Source of the DNA: JAZGDL01 sp036477795 | Lineage (GTDB): Bacteria; Planctomycetota; Phycisphaerae; UBA1845 | Assembly (NCBI GenBank): GCA_036477795.1 | Contig: JAZGDL010000311.1 | Location: 1-10,858, forward strand | Direction: 5' to 3' | DNA length: 10,858 nt | Part shown: piece after piece, positions 1-6,656 of the stretch | Layout of the letters: the number at the start of each line of letters is the position of its first letter | Position numbering within the stretch: position 1 is the stretch's first letter | Position numbers and translations under genes: made by a program | Notes under the pieces: model-generated | The model's database searches: none | What the model saw: only the letters and a program-made list of their open reading frames with translations | What the model was told of the DNA's origin: nothing

Positions 1-417
1 CTCGACGCGGGGCGGTTCAAGCCCGGCCTGGGCGGCTGTGACCGCCCCGGCGTCGCCGGGGGCATACTTGATCTGATACTTCAGCGCCGTAACGGTGCGA
101 ACGATACTGTCAACTTGCCACTTCTGCACGTCGAATCGGCCCGGCGCTACCATCTGCCATCCCGCATCGTCTTGTGAATCCTCTGCACTGGTGCGCTCAA
201 AGCGCCAGGCGTCTTCACCGGCTCTGGTCACGGTGACAGCCGAAACGTCATCAACCTCGGGCGGATTCTCGAAGATGGGCTTCTCCGCCACGGATGATGT
301 CGTTCGTACCACCGAGGATCTGTCGGCATCCGCCTTCTGATCAGGCCTCTCAATCAGGAACCATCCCAACAGAATCGCCAGGAAGAACATCATAACAGCG
401 GTGGTCTTGAAATTCAT
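1..417 (-). CDS. DUF4340 domain membrane protein, N-terminal 139 residues (cut by the window edge)
   Basis: The reading frame runs without a stop from an ATG at 417 to the left edge, so only the N-terminus is visible. Residues 5-22 form one hydrophobic segment (TAVMMFFLAILLGWFLI), which reads as an inner-membrane anchor or uncleaved signal. It is followed by a polar linker and a beta-rich part containing VSAVTVTRAGEDAWRFER and APGRFDVQKWQVDSIV. This 'value of the trace, then W-x-hydrophobic, then P-x-x-F/A-D' layout and the position after a GldG-type gene fit DUF4340 proteins, which usually follow GldG-like genes. Their molecular role is unknown; they are thought to be envelope proteins working with the ABC complex. 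The start is supported by GGAG about 10 bases upstream, overlapping the TAA stop of the upstream gene (7-bp gap), which suggests translational coupling. The family call is inferred from residue pattern and context. Confidence 0.75.
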   Translation of the reverse strand, partial: MNFKTTAVMMFFLAILLGWFLIERPDQKADADRSSVVRTTSSVAEKPIFENPPEVDDVSAVTVTRAGEDAWRFERTSAEDSQDDAGWQMVAPGRFDVQKWQVDSIVRTVTALKYQIKYAPGDAGAVTAAQAGLEPPRVE

Positions 418-424
418 GGTATGC

Positions 425-2599
425 TTATCTCCGACGGACCCACCAGGTGATACCGCCGCAGAGCAGCGCCAGTCCCGGCCAGATGGCGTACACCAGCGTT
501 CGGATGAATCTCAGTTGCGGCCCCTCTTCAATATCCAACGTGCCCACATTGACGGGTTTGCCGACGTCCATCCACTCGGTCTTGTCATTGAGCCAGTGCA
601 ACGCATTGAGAAACAGTTGAACATTGCCGGGATTGCGTTGCCTGATGGTCAGGCCTTGGGACGTGAGCATCATCATCGGGGCCAGGGCGATCTCATCGAG
701 CATGCAATCCCGCGAGCTAATCACGACGATCTTGCCCTCCCCCTTCTCTACGGCAGCGGCCAGATCAAAAGGGCCGAGTGTGTCTGTGGGTTCTCGTCTG
801 ACGCCCCGCATGCGGCGGGCCTGTTCGATATACTTCTGCACGTCTTTGATGCCCCACAGACTCTCCGTCCGCTCAAACCACAGCAGCCGTTCGATGCTCA
901 CGCCCTCGGGCGGTTCCGATGCGATCTCCAGCGGTGAAACATACGGAAACGTGCCCGGCTGACCGCGCATTCCCTTGACGATCAGGTGGTCCGAGCGGGC
1001 AAACTGGGATTGGAACAGGCTCCGCTGGTGCAAGGCGAATTCACCGGCCCGATCGCTGGGAAAGGCCTTGAGCAACAGACTGTCGGAGGCGACATGAACG
1101 CCCCAGTTGTCGTTCAGGTAGGAATCATATGGATAGAGATCGGGAAAGGAGCCGAACGGACCGGGCGCCCAACCCGCCAGGAAAATCGCCCGCGGATTCT
1201 CGCCCAGTTGATCGAGAACTTTCTGTTTGTGCTGCTCGCCGAACTGCGGCTGTTGCCGGGCCTGGTTGAATGGGTTTCGCGGCGGGGCCGTGGGGCGCAG
1301 AACGACGTAAATGGTTCGCGTTGGAGGTGGATCAATCTCCGGGGGGTTGTCGCTCGAAGAGACATCCCATTCCTGCACTTCGAAGTTGGCGTCCTCCAGT
1401 ACCTCCCTGAGTTTGGCGTACTGCGCCGGCCGGCCGCCCGGAAGAGAGAAAAACGCCGACGGCCCCCCGAAACGGACGAACATGACCGCGGAGCGTTCCT
1501 CCTGGGTCAACTGCAAAACAGCCGAGGTCAGCTTCTCCTCGCCCTTGAAGAGCCGGTGCGCGAAGCCCGCCGCCCGGCTGGGCATACCGGGATCAACCGT
1601 CGGCCAGATATCGTTGAAACTGATGACCTTGGCGTCCTCATCGGTCTCGACCACCAGAGCGTTGGCCGTCGGACCGATCTGCCTCAGCAACTGTTCGAAC
1701 TCGAGCTGGGGAAGCTCTCGTGCCTCAGCCTCCACTTTCTCCAGATCTTCGATCAACGACTGATAGCGGCCGCTTACGCCCGAAACATAATCCGCCATGG
1801 GCGGCGACATCTCCGGGCCGCGGCCTACGATCTGCTTTGCAAAGCTGATGATGTTGTTTAGGTCCCGTACAAAGTTGCTGGCCAGACTGGTGACGGTGGT
1901 TTTGGCGGCGCCGTAGCGCGGCTGGGGCACGTTCAAGGCTTCGTCCAGATCCCGGGTGACGTGCTCCACCTCCCGCTGCCAGCGCTGAAGCACGTACTGT
2001 ATCTGCCCGAGGTTGTCCTTTTCGTTTTCCCCCATGATGGCCTGTTGAAGAGCGCGAATCTCACTCAGTTCGGTCTCTACAAGTTCGCCGACCCGCCCGA
2101 GGAGCTCCGCCCCGAAACGCTCGATCAACTCACGGTAGGGCTCAACCTGCTCCTTGAACTTCTTCAGGTTGTACAACCGATCGACGAACTGCTCGCGCTT
2201 GGCGTGGTCCTGCAGGGGATTGAAGTGTTGATACTCGATCATGCTGCGGTTGACGCTCTGATACAGCCCCAGCAGGTCGTTCACCTTCAAGCGGTACTTG
2301 GCCTGATCCTCCTCTTCCAGGTCGGTCTGGAAGTACATCGAGGTGAGGTGCACCTTGCGGTCCAGGCCACCGATCAGCCGCTCGGTCCCCGGTGTCAAGC
2401 TGTTGACACCCTGGTCGGTCAGATCGGCTTTGGCGTACTTGTAGTAGGCCGCCCACTGGACCAGGGCTACGATCGCCGTGGCCACCACGATGCTGATCGC
2501 GACGTTGGCGCCGATGACCAGGTGGCGCCCTTTGAAATCCTTACCGCCCTGGGCCGGGTTGCTCGCCGCCGCCGATTGGGCGTTCCGTGTTACCGCCAT
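425..2599 (-). CDS. GldG-family ABC transporter auxiliary protein, membrane-anchored at both ends
   Basis: A 724-residue protein of the GldG / ABC_transp_aux type. These proteins are encoded with a GldA-like ATPase and a GldF-like permease and are thought to place a large extracytoplasmic domain in the complex; in Bacteroidetes gliding loci the substrate is not established. Seen in the sequence: a polar N-terminus, a membrane segment at about 29-51, then the family-typical entry SLTPGTERLIGGLDRKVHLT (67-86). Charged helical, probably coiled-coil stretches lie at about 140-225 and 275-305. A Rossmann-like C-terminal part follows with AIFLAGWAPG (471-480), GPFDLAAAVEKGEGKIVVIS (609-628) and FLNALHWLND (663-672). 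A second membrane segment at about 699-720 is followed by RRR, so the bulk should be outside the cytoplasm. GGAG lies 8 bases before the ATG. The start overlaps the permease gene by 10 bp (2590-2599). The family call is strong; the substrate is unknown. Confidence 0.88.
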   Translation of the reverse strand: MAVTRNAQSAAASNPAQGGKDFKGRHLVIGANVAISIVVATAIVALVQWAAYYKYAKADLTDQGVNSLTPGTERLIGGLDRKVHLTSMYFQTDLEEEDQAKYRLKVNDLLGLYQSVNRSMIEYQHFNPLQDHAKREQFVDRLYNLKKFKEQVEPYRELIERFGAELLGRVGELVETELSEIRALQQAIMGENEKDNLGQIQYVLQRWQREVEHVTRDLDEALNVPQPRYGAAKTTVTSLASNFVRDLNNIISFAKQIVGRGPEMSPPMADYVSGVSGRYQSLIEDLEKVEAEARELPQLEFEQLLRQIGPTANALVVETDEDAKVISFNDIWPTVDPGMPSRAAGFAHRLFKGEEKLTSAVLQLTQEERSAVMFVRFGGPSAFFSLPGGRPAQYAKLREVLEDANFEVQEWDVSSSDNPPEIDPPPTRTIYVVLRPTAPPRNPFNQARQQPQFGEQHKQKVLDQLGENPRAIFLAGWAPGPFGSFPDLYPYDSYLNDNWGVHVASDSLLLKAFPSDRAGEFALHQRSLFQSQFARSDHLIVKGMRGQPGTFPYVSPLEIASEPPEGVSIERLLWFERTESLWGIKDVQKYIEQARRMRGVRREPTDTLGPFDLAAAVEKGEGKIVVISSRDCMLDEIALAPMMMLTSQGLTIRQRNPGNVQLFLNALHWLNDKTEWMDVGKPVNVGTLDIEEGPQLRFIRTLVYAIWPGLALLCGGITWWVRRR

Positions 2600-3309
2600 C
2601 GTCTGAACTCCAACACCTTAACGCCGAAGAATAGGAACAAGACCGTCGAGGAGATGAAAAACACCACGTGGTTGGTATCCAGCAAGCCGCGCGCGAAGTC
2701 GTGATAGTGGGACACGATCGAAAGATGCTGCAGCACCACGCGCACCAGGCCCTCCTGCGTGCTGCCCAGATAGTTGGCAAGAAAAGTGAAGATCGCCAAG
2801 AAGACAAAGCTGCACAAAACGGCGATGACCTGATTGCGCGTGCATGCGCTGAAGAACACGCCGACCGCAATGTACAGCGAACCGATCAGCAACAGGCCGA
2901 TATAGGTGGAAAACGCCAGGCCCTTGTCCAGCGGCCCGTACAGGGACACGATGATCGGAAAGATCAACGTCGTCGCCAGCATGACCACGAAGAACAGGAA
3001 CGCCCCCAGGAACTTGCCGAGAATCACCTCGGTGTCGTTGACCGGCGCGGTCAGCAGGCTTTCAATGGTCCCGCTGCGGAACTCCTCGCTGAGCGCCCGC
3101 ATGGTGATCATGGGCAGGACGAACACCAGGATCAGCGGCATGTAACTGCCCAGCACGATACGGACGGAGGACTCCTTGCCCGGAACAAAGTTCTCCGTGG
3201 CGAAGAAGATGCCCGAGACGATCAGAAAAACGGTGATCACCACATAGGCGATCGGTGAGTAGAACTGAACGCTCAACTCCCGTTGCGTCAATGTACTGAT
3301 GTTCCTCAT
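2590..3309 (-). CDS. ABC-2 type permease, GldF-like
   Basis: A 239-residue integral membrane protein with six predicted membrane segments at about 20-37, 54-71, 98-124, 134-155, 160-181 and 214-233, the usual topology and size of ABC-2 permeases of the GldF/NosY group. Between segments 2 and 3 lies SEEFRSGTIESLLTAPV (about 74-90), the conserved cytoplasmic coupling motif (E-E-x-x-x-G-T-x-E-x-L-L-x-x-P) that contacts the ATPase. The C-terminal HYHDFARGLLDTNHVVFF is also typical of the group. It forms the membrane channel of the complex with the ATPase encoded 34 bp upstream and the GldG-like protein whose gene it overlaps by 10 bp. The start is supported by GGAG about 10 bases upstream of the ATG. 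In non-gliding bacteria the transported substrate of such complexes is not known. Confidence 0.9.
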   Translation of the reverse strand: MRNISTLTQRELSVQFYSPIAYVVITVFLIVSGIFFATENFVPGKESSVRIVLGSYMPLILVFVLPMITMRALSEEFRSGTIESLLTAPVNDTEVILGKFLGAFLFFVVMLATTLIFPIIVSLYGPLDKGLAFSTYIGLLLIGSLYIAVGVFFSACTRNQVIAVLCSFVFLAIFTFLANYLGSTQEGLVRVVLQHLSIVSHYHDFARGLLDTNHVVFFISSTVLFLFFGVKVLEFRRWR

Positions 3310-3343
3310 CTATCCAGTGCTCCGGTGGTTTCCATTCGAGTGT

Positions 3344-4297
3344 TCAGCCACCGGCGGCGCGCTGCTCGGCGGTGATCTTGATGAAGAAATCCTCCAACGA
3401 TGCCACCTCGCGGCGGATTTCACGCAGTGACCAACCCCGATCCGAAACGAGTTTGAACACCCTTTCACGAATGTCCTGGTCCCCGTTGGCCTCGATGCTC
3501 AAACGGTTCCAGCCCTCGCTCCATTCGCAGCGCACGGAATCGACGCCGCTGATCGACGTCACCGCTGATTCGACGTCCTTCGGTTCACCTTTGATCTCGG
3601 CGATCAGCCGTGAACCGGCGCTGATGCGCTCGCGCAGCTCAGCCGGCGATCCGCGGGCCAGTATCCGGCCGCCGGCGATGATGATCGCGTGGCTGCAGAT
3701 TTGCTCGACCTCGTGCAGTATGTGTGAGCTCAAGAAGATGACATGGTGCTCGCCCAGCTCCTGAATCAGCCGCCGCGTCTCGCGAATCTGCGCGGGATCC
3801 AGCCCGATGGTCGGCTCATCCAGAAAGAGGACCTTGGGATCGTGGAGCAGGGCGTCAGCCAGCCCCACGCGTTGACGCATTCCCTTGGACAGTTGGCCGA
3901 TGGGGCGGTCGATGAATTCCCCCAGCCAGCAACGATCCGACACCCGCCCAATGGCCGCTTCACGTTCCGGCCGGTTCATGCGATGTAGCTTGCCCCGGAA
4001 ATGGAGGTATTCCCGCACCCGCATCTCGTGATAGAGCGGGGCGTTTTCCGGCAGGTAGCCGATGTTGCGGCGCACCTCCATCGACTGGGTAAAGACATTG
4101 TATCCCGCGACCGTGGCGCTTCCGCTGGTGGCCGGCTGATAGCAGGCCAGAATGCGGATGGTCGTGCTCTTGCCCGCACCGTTGGGGCCCAGGAAGCCGA
4201 CGATGTTGCCGGTGGAACTGGATTCGACCGAGAAGGTGACGTTCTCAATCGCGGTAATATGACCGAATCGCTTGGTTAGATTCTTGACCTCGATCAT
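3344..4297 (-). CDS. ABC transporter ATP-binding protein, GldA/NatA-like
   Basis: A 317-residue cytoplasmic ATPase that powers the GldF/GldG-like complex. Visible motifs in order: Walker A GPNGAGKST (37-45); IGYLPENAPLY (79-89), with Glu where most ABC proteins have the Q-loop Gln, a substitution common in the GldA group; signature LSKGMRQR (136-143); Walker B VLFLDEP (156-162) with the following GLDP D-loop (165-168); and H-loop His192 in LSSHILHEV. After the nucleotide-binding domain (about 1-225) comes an extra domain of about 85 residues ending in SLEDFFIKIT, as in gliding-type and NatA-type ATPases. It is the first gene of the leftward operon. GGAGGG lies about 12 bases before the ATG at 4297. 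The two halves of the transporter are probably homodimers of this ATPase and the permease (inference). Confidence 0.93.
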   Translation of the reverse strand: MIEVKNLTKRFGHITAIENVTFSVESSSTGNIVGFLGPNGAGKSTTIRILACYQPATSGSATVAGYNVFTQSMEVRRNIGYLPENAPLYHEMRVREYLHFRGKLHRMNRPEREAAIGRVSDRCWLGEFIDRPIGQLSKGMRQRVGLADALLHDPKVLFLDEPTIGLDPAQIRETRRLIQELGEHHVIFLSSHILHEVEQICSHAIIIAGGRILARGSPAELRERISAGSRLIAEIKGEPKDVESAVTSISGVDSVRCEWSEGWNRLSIEANGDQDIRERVFKLVSDRGWSLREIRREVASLEDFFIKITAEQRAAGG

Positions 4298-4468
4298 CGT
4301 CTCGTATTGCCCTCCACGCGCTTCCTGACACGCCGATTATCTAACCCTACGCGGCGAAGCGGCGACCGGTTCGCCGTTTCACACGATGAGAACGGCGGTA
4401 ATTAACCGGTCAAGTCCGGCATTGTCAAGAAGCCCCGCCGGGGGCGTCCCGTGCTCCGTCACAGACGC

Positions 4469-4489
4469 GTAGGGTCCGCCTTGCGGACC
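4469..4489 (+). repeat. REP-like hairpin 1 (GTAG tag, GGTCCGC/GCGGACC stem)
   Basis: GTAG at 4469-4472 abuts a perfect 7-bp stem: GGTCCGC (4473-4479), loop CTT, GCGGACC (4483-4489). The same stem recurs at 4522-4542 in opposite orientation and at 6436-6456 in the same orientation. GTAG at the 5' foot of a stem-loop is the hallmark of REP elements recognised by RAYT transposases. Confidence 0.8.
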
Positions 4490-4521
4490 ACGAACGCGAG
4501 ATTGGTGGGCGGCCACTGGGT

Positions 4522-4542
4522 GGTCCGCACGGCGGACCCTAC
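4522..4542 (-). repeat. REP-like hairpin 2, inverted partner of hairpin 1
   Basis: Read on the minus strand, GTAG (4539-4542) abuts GGTCCGC (4532-4538), loop CGT, GCGGACC (4522-4528). With hairpin 1 it forms an inverted pair about 32 bp apart. The arms of about 22 bp could fold into one large cruciform, as in REPIN/BIME-type doublets. Confidence 0.8.
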
Positions 4543-4609
4543 TCTCCTAAACACGAACGATCGGGTGGTCGATACCAGTATTCGGCCCCGTCCCGACCCA
4601 GAGTTCGGG

Positions 4610-4638
4610 TTGCGTCTGCGGAACACGCAGGGTAGACT
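4610..4638 (+). promoter_or_regulatory. Candidate sigma70-type promoter for pckA
   Basis: TTGCGT (4610-4615) and TAGACT (4633-4638) are separated by exactly 17 bp. They match 3 of 6 and 4 of 6 positions of the TTGACA/TATAAT consensus. Transcription would start near 4645 and leave a leader of about 40 bases before the GTG. The match is weak and planctomycete promoters are poorly defined, so this is only a candidate. Confidence 0.3.
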
Positions 4639-4673
4639 CACGGCGACTATGGGTAAACGAAGGCCACCAGGTA

Positions 4674-4678
4674 AAGGA
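4674..4678 (+). promoter_or_regulatory. Ribosome-binding site of pckA
   Basis: AAGGA lies 8 bases before the GTG at 4687. It supports this GTG over the next in-frame GTG at 4732, where the purine-rich run sits directly against the codon. The ATG at 4649 is out of frame with pckA. Confidence 0.65.
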
Positions 4679-4686
4679 ACGAACCC

Positions 4687-6279
4687 GTGGAAACGCTCGG
4701 CAACAGTCCCAGCACCGTCGGATTGGAAGGGGTGGGCATCGAGCCCATCGCAAAAGTTCACTGGAATCTGACCCCGGATGACCTGATCAAACAGGCCGTT
4801 GCACGAAGCGAGGGGAAACTGGCCGCCAACGGGGCCCTGGCCGTCCGAACCGGCAAGTGCACCGGACGCCAGCCCAAAGACCGCTTCATCGTCGAGGAGC
4901 CCACCACCAAAGACAAAATCGATTGGGGAGCGGTGAATGTGGCCGTCCCGCCCGCTACTTTCGACCGGCTGCATCGCAAGATCATCGATCACTACCGCGG
5001 CAAGGACCTCTTCGTCCGCGAATGTTACTCAGGGGCTGACCCCGAAAACAGGCTCAAGGTGCGCGTGGTCAATGAGACAGCCTGGCACAACCTGTTCGTA
5101 GCGCAGCTCTTCATCGAGCCCGAGCCCGAAGCGCTGGCTGACTTCCAACCGGATTTTACGGTTCTTAACGCCCCCTGGTGTCTGGCTGACCCCGCCAAGG
5201 ACGGGACACGCTCGGAAGTTTTCGTCGTGGTCAACTTCGAGAAACGGCTCATTCTCGTCGGCGGCACCCAATACGCCGGCGAAATCAAGAAGAGCATCTT
5301 CTCGGTGATGAACTACTTGTTGCCGGAGAGGGGCATCCTGAGCATGCATTGCTCGGCCAATATCGGTCGAGATGGTGACACTGCCTTGTTTTTTGGCTTG
5401 AGCGGAACCGGAAAGACCACCCTGTCCGCCGACCCCAACCGGCGACTCATCGGCGACGACGAGCACGGCTGGAGCCAACACGGCGTGTTCAACTTCGAAG
5501 GCGGCTGCTACGCCAAGTGCATCAAGCTGTCACTCGAATACGAGCCGCAGATTTACAACGCCATTCGCCACGGAGCCGTGCTGGAGAACGTCGTCGTTGA
5601 CGACGCCGGGAAAATCGACTTCGACTCCGCCGAGATCACCGAGAACACCCGTGCCGCCTACCCGCTGAACTTCATCGACAACGCCGTGATCCCCAGCGTC
5701 GGGGGACACCCCAGGAACGTGATTCTTCTGACCTGCGACGCCTTCGGTGTGCTGCCGCCCGTGTCGCGCCTCTCGCCCGATCAGGCCATGTACCACTTCA
5801 TGAGCGGATACACCGCCAAGGTAGCCGGCACCGAAGCCGGCGTCACCGAACCGCAAGCCACCTTCAGCGCATGCTTCGGAGCCCCCTTCCTGCCGCTGCC
5901 CCCATCCAAATACGCCACCATGCTGGGCCAGCGGCTGGCCAAGCATCGAGCCACCTGTTGGCTGGTCAACACCGGCTGGAGCTCAGGCCCCTACGGCGTC
6001 GGCCAGCGCATGAACATCCACCACACCCGGGCCATGATCACCGCCGCCCTGGAGGGCACCCTGGCACAGGCCGGCTTCTACCCCGACCCCATTTTCGGTT
6101 TCGAGGTCCCCAACGCCTGCCCCAACGTCCCCGCCGAGGTCCTCACGCCCAAGAACACCTGGCCGGACCCGCAGAAGTACGATCAAAAAGCCAAAGAGCT
6201 AGCCGGCCTCTTCATCGACAACTTCGCCAAGTTCAAGAACGTCCCCGCCAACGTAACCGCCGCCGGCCCCAAACGGTGA
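4687..6279 (+). CDS. pckA: Phosphoenolpyruvate carboxykinase (ATP), EC 4.1.1.49
   Basis: A 530-residue cytoplasmic enzyme, close to the usual 525-540. It converts oxaloacetate and ATP to phosphoenolpyruvate, CO2 and ADP, the entry step of gluconeogenesis. Visible motifs: RTGKCTGRQPKDRFIVEE (about 54-71, the RTG-x-x-TGRSPKD substrate motif with Gln for Ser); RSEVF with the substrate-binding Arg at about 175; GGTQYAGEIKKSIFSVMNY (192-210) with the Mn-site Lys; MHCSANIG with the metal-binding His at 221; P-loop GLSGTGKTT (237-245); metal-binding LIGDDEHGW (254-262); and GYTAKVAGTE (about 374-383). The ATP form is told apart from the GTP form by this P-loop and the overall motif set. All catalytic residues are present. 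It starts with GTG behind AAGGA. It is transcribed alone, divergent from the ABC operon and convergent with the beta-helix gene. Its last bases are duplicated downstream. Confidence 0.97.
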   Translation: METLGNSPSTVGLEGVGIEPIAKVHWNLTPDDLIKQAVARSEGKLAANGALAVRTGKCTGRQPKDRFIVEEPTTKDKIDWGAVNVAVPPATFDRLHRKIIDHYRGKDLFVRECYSGADPENRLKVRVVNETAWHNLFVAQLFIEPEPEALADFQPDFTVLNAPWCLADPAKDGTRSEVFVVVNFEKRLILVGGTQYAGEIKKSIFSVMNYLLPERGILSMHCSANIGRDGDTALFFGLSGTGKTTLSADPNRRLIGDDEHGWSQHGVFNFEGGCYAKCIKLSLEYEPQIYNAIRHGAVLENVVVDDAGKIDFDSAEITENTRAAYPLNFIDNAVIPSVGGHPRNVILLTCDAFGVLPPVSRLSPDQAMYHFMSGYTAKVAGTEAGVTEPQATFSACFGAPFLPLPPSKYATMLGQRLAKHRATCWLVNTGWSSGPYGVGQRMNIHHTRAMITAALEGTLAQAGFYPDPIFGFEVPNACPNVPAEVLTPKNTWPDPQKYDQKAKELAGLFIDNFAKFKNVPANVTAAGPKR

Positions 6280-6321
6280 CCGGCCACTGAATCGCGAACA
6301 ATCAGCACGATCTGCCCAAGC
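6257..6321. repeat. Direct repeat, copy 1 (pckA 3' end and flank)
   Basis: This 65-bp segment recurs at 6592-6656 with 4 mismatches and no gaps (offset 335). It covers the last codons and stop of pckA plus 42 bp downstream. On the minus strand it also holds a TGA (6302-6304) matching the stop of the beta-helix gene in copy 2, so it carries a vestigial end of that gene. Confidence 0.9.
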
Positions 6322-6328
6322 GGTAGCC

Positions 6329-6349
6329 GTACGTCGGGCTGCGCTCGAC
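6329..6349 (+). repeat. REP-like hairpin 3 (degenerate tag GTAC)
   Basis: GTAC (6329-6332) precedes GTCGGGC (6333-6339), loop TGC, GCTCGAC (6343-6349), a 7-bp stem with one G-T pair. It is the inverted partner of hairpin 4, 14 bp away. Two changes from the canonical form suggest decay. Its position 50 bp after the pckA stop would also let the pair act as a transcription end or RNA-stabilising structure (inference). Confidence 0.6.
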
Positions 6350-6363
6350 ATTACCAAATCCGC

Positions 6364-6384
6364 GTCGGGCATAGCCCGACCTAC
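6364..6384 (-). repeat. REP-like hairpin 4 (GTAG tag, GTCGGGC/GCCCGAC stem)
   Basis: On the minus strand GTAG (6381-6384) abuts GTCGGGC (6374-6380), loop TAT, GCCCGAC (6364-6370), a perfect 7-bp stem. The stem sequence differs from hairpins 1, 2 and 5 while the GTAG foot and 3-nt loop are kept. Confidence 0.75.
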
Positions 6385-6435
6385 GCCGCTGCTCACCGAG
6401 CAACGCGCCTCGGGCCGCAGGTCCGGTGGTTAGGC

Positions 6436-6456
6436 GTAGGGTCCGCCGTGCGGACC
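6436..6456 (+). repeat. REP-like hairpin 5 (same family as hairpins 1 and 2)
   Basis: GTAG (6436-6439) abuts GGTCCGC (6440-6446), loop CGT, GCGGACC (6450-6456), a perfect stem identical to those at 4473 and 4522. Hairpin 2 read on the minus strand has the same CGT loop. Confidence 0.8.
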
Positions 6457-6530
6457 ATCGTCATGGAGCACGGCCCGCCCGTATGATCACTCCGCACTGC
6501 CCATCCAGCGGGACTGCTTCTTCGGCGATC

Positions 6531-6579
6531 CACAATCCGCAATCCCCAATCCCCAATCGTCAATCCCCAATCGTCAATC
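6531..6579. repeat. 7-bp tandem repeat, seven units of NNCAATC
   Basis: Seven consecutive units end in CAATC: CACAATC, CGCAATC, CCCAATC, CCCAATC, GTCAATC, CCCAATC, GTCAATC. On the minus strand this reads GATTG followed by GG or AC, with several GGGG runs. A minisatellite-like array between two convergent genes. It creates spurious open frames on both strands. Confidence 0.85.
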
Positions 6580-6591
6580 GCCTGCCTCACG

Positions 6592-6656
6592 CCGCCGCCG
6601 GCCCCAAACGGTGACCGGCCACTGAACGGTGAACAATCAGCACAATCTGCCCAAGC
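6592..6656. repeat. Direct repeat, copy 2 (vestigial pckA end; active end of the beta-helix gene)
   Basis: The second copy of the 65-bp segment at 6257-6321. It keeps the codons for AAGPKR and the stop of pckA without a pckA gene before them. On the minus strand it supplies the stop (6637-6639) and last codons (about GLGRLC) of the beta-helix protein. Confidence 0.9.

Larger units (their letters stand above)
4298..4686. other. Divergent intergenic region between the ABC operon and pckA
   Basis: A 389-bp region without a convincing gene, lying between two divergently transcribed genes, so it should contain both promoters. It holds an inverted pair of GTAG hairpins (4469-4542), a weak plus-strand promoter candidate (4610-4638) and the pckA ribosome-binding site. 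On the minus strand TAGATAAT at about 4335-4342 could be a -10 box for the ABC operon, but no good -35 lies at the right distance. The open frames crossing the region read through the hairpins and show no ribosome-binding site. Confidence 0.7.
6280..6636. other. Repeat-filled intergenic region between the convergent pckA and beta-helix genes
   Basis: No gene is supported in these 357 bp. From left to right it contains most of direct-repeat copy 1, an inverted pair of GTAG-type hairpins (6329-6384), a further GTAG hairpin (6436-6456), a 7-bp tandem repeat (6531-6579) and part of direct-repeat copy 2. Open frames of about 60 codons on both strands owe their openness to these repeats. Confidence 0.75.

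Noticed and set aside
986..2704. Long plus-strand open frames (986-1861 and 1961-2704) opposite the GldG-like gene
   Set aside because: Antisense to a protein with clear family features; no ribosome-binding sites or recognisable domains. They reflect GC-rich codon bias on the other strand.
4459..5481. Minus-strand frames overlapping the start of pckA (4459-4992, 5029-5481)
   Set aside because: Antisense to conserved pckA codons or reading through hairpins 1 and 2; no ribosome site or protein features.
6393..6614. Small frames on both strands between pckA and the beta-helix gene
   Set aside because: Kept open by the 7-bp tandem repeat (DWGLTIGDWGL-type text) and, on the plus strand, ending in the copied pckA tail AAGPKR; not independent genes.
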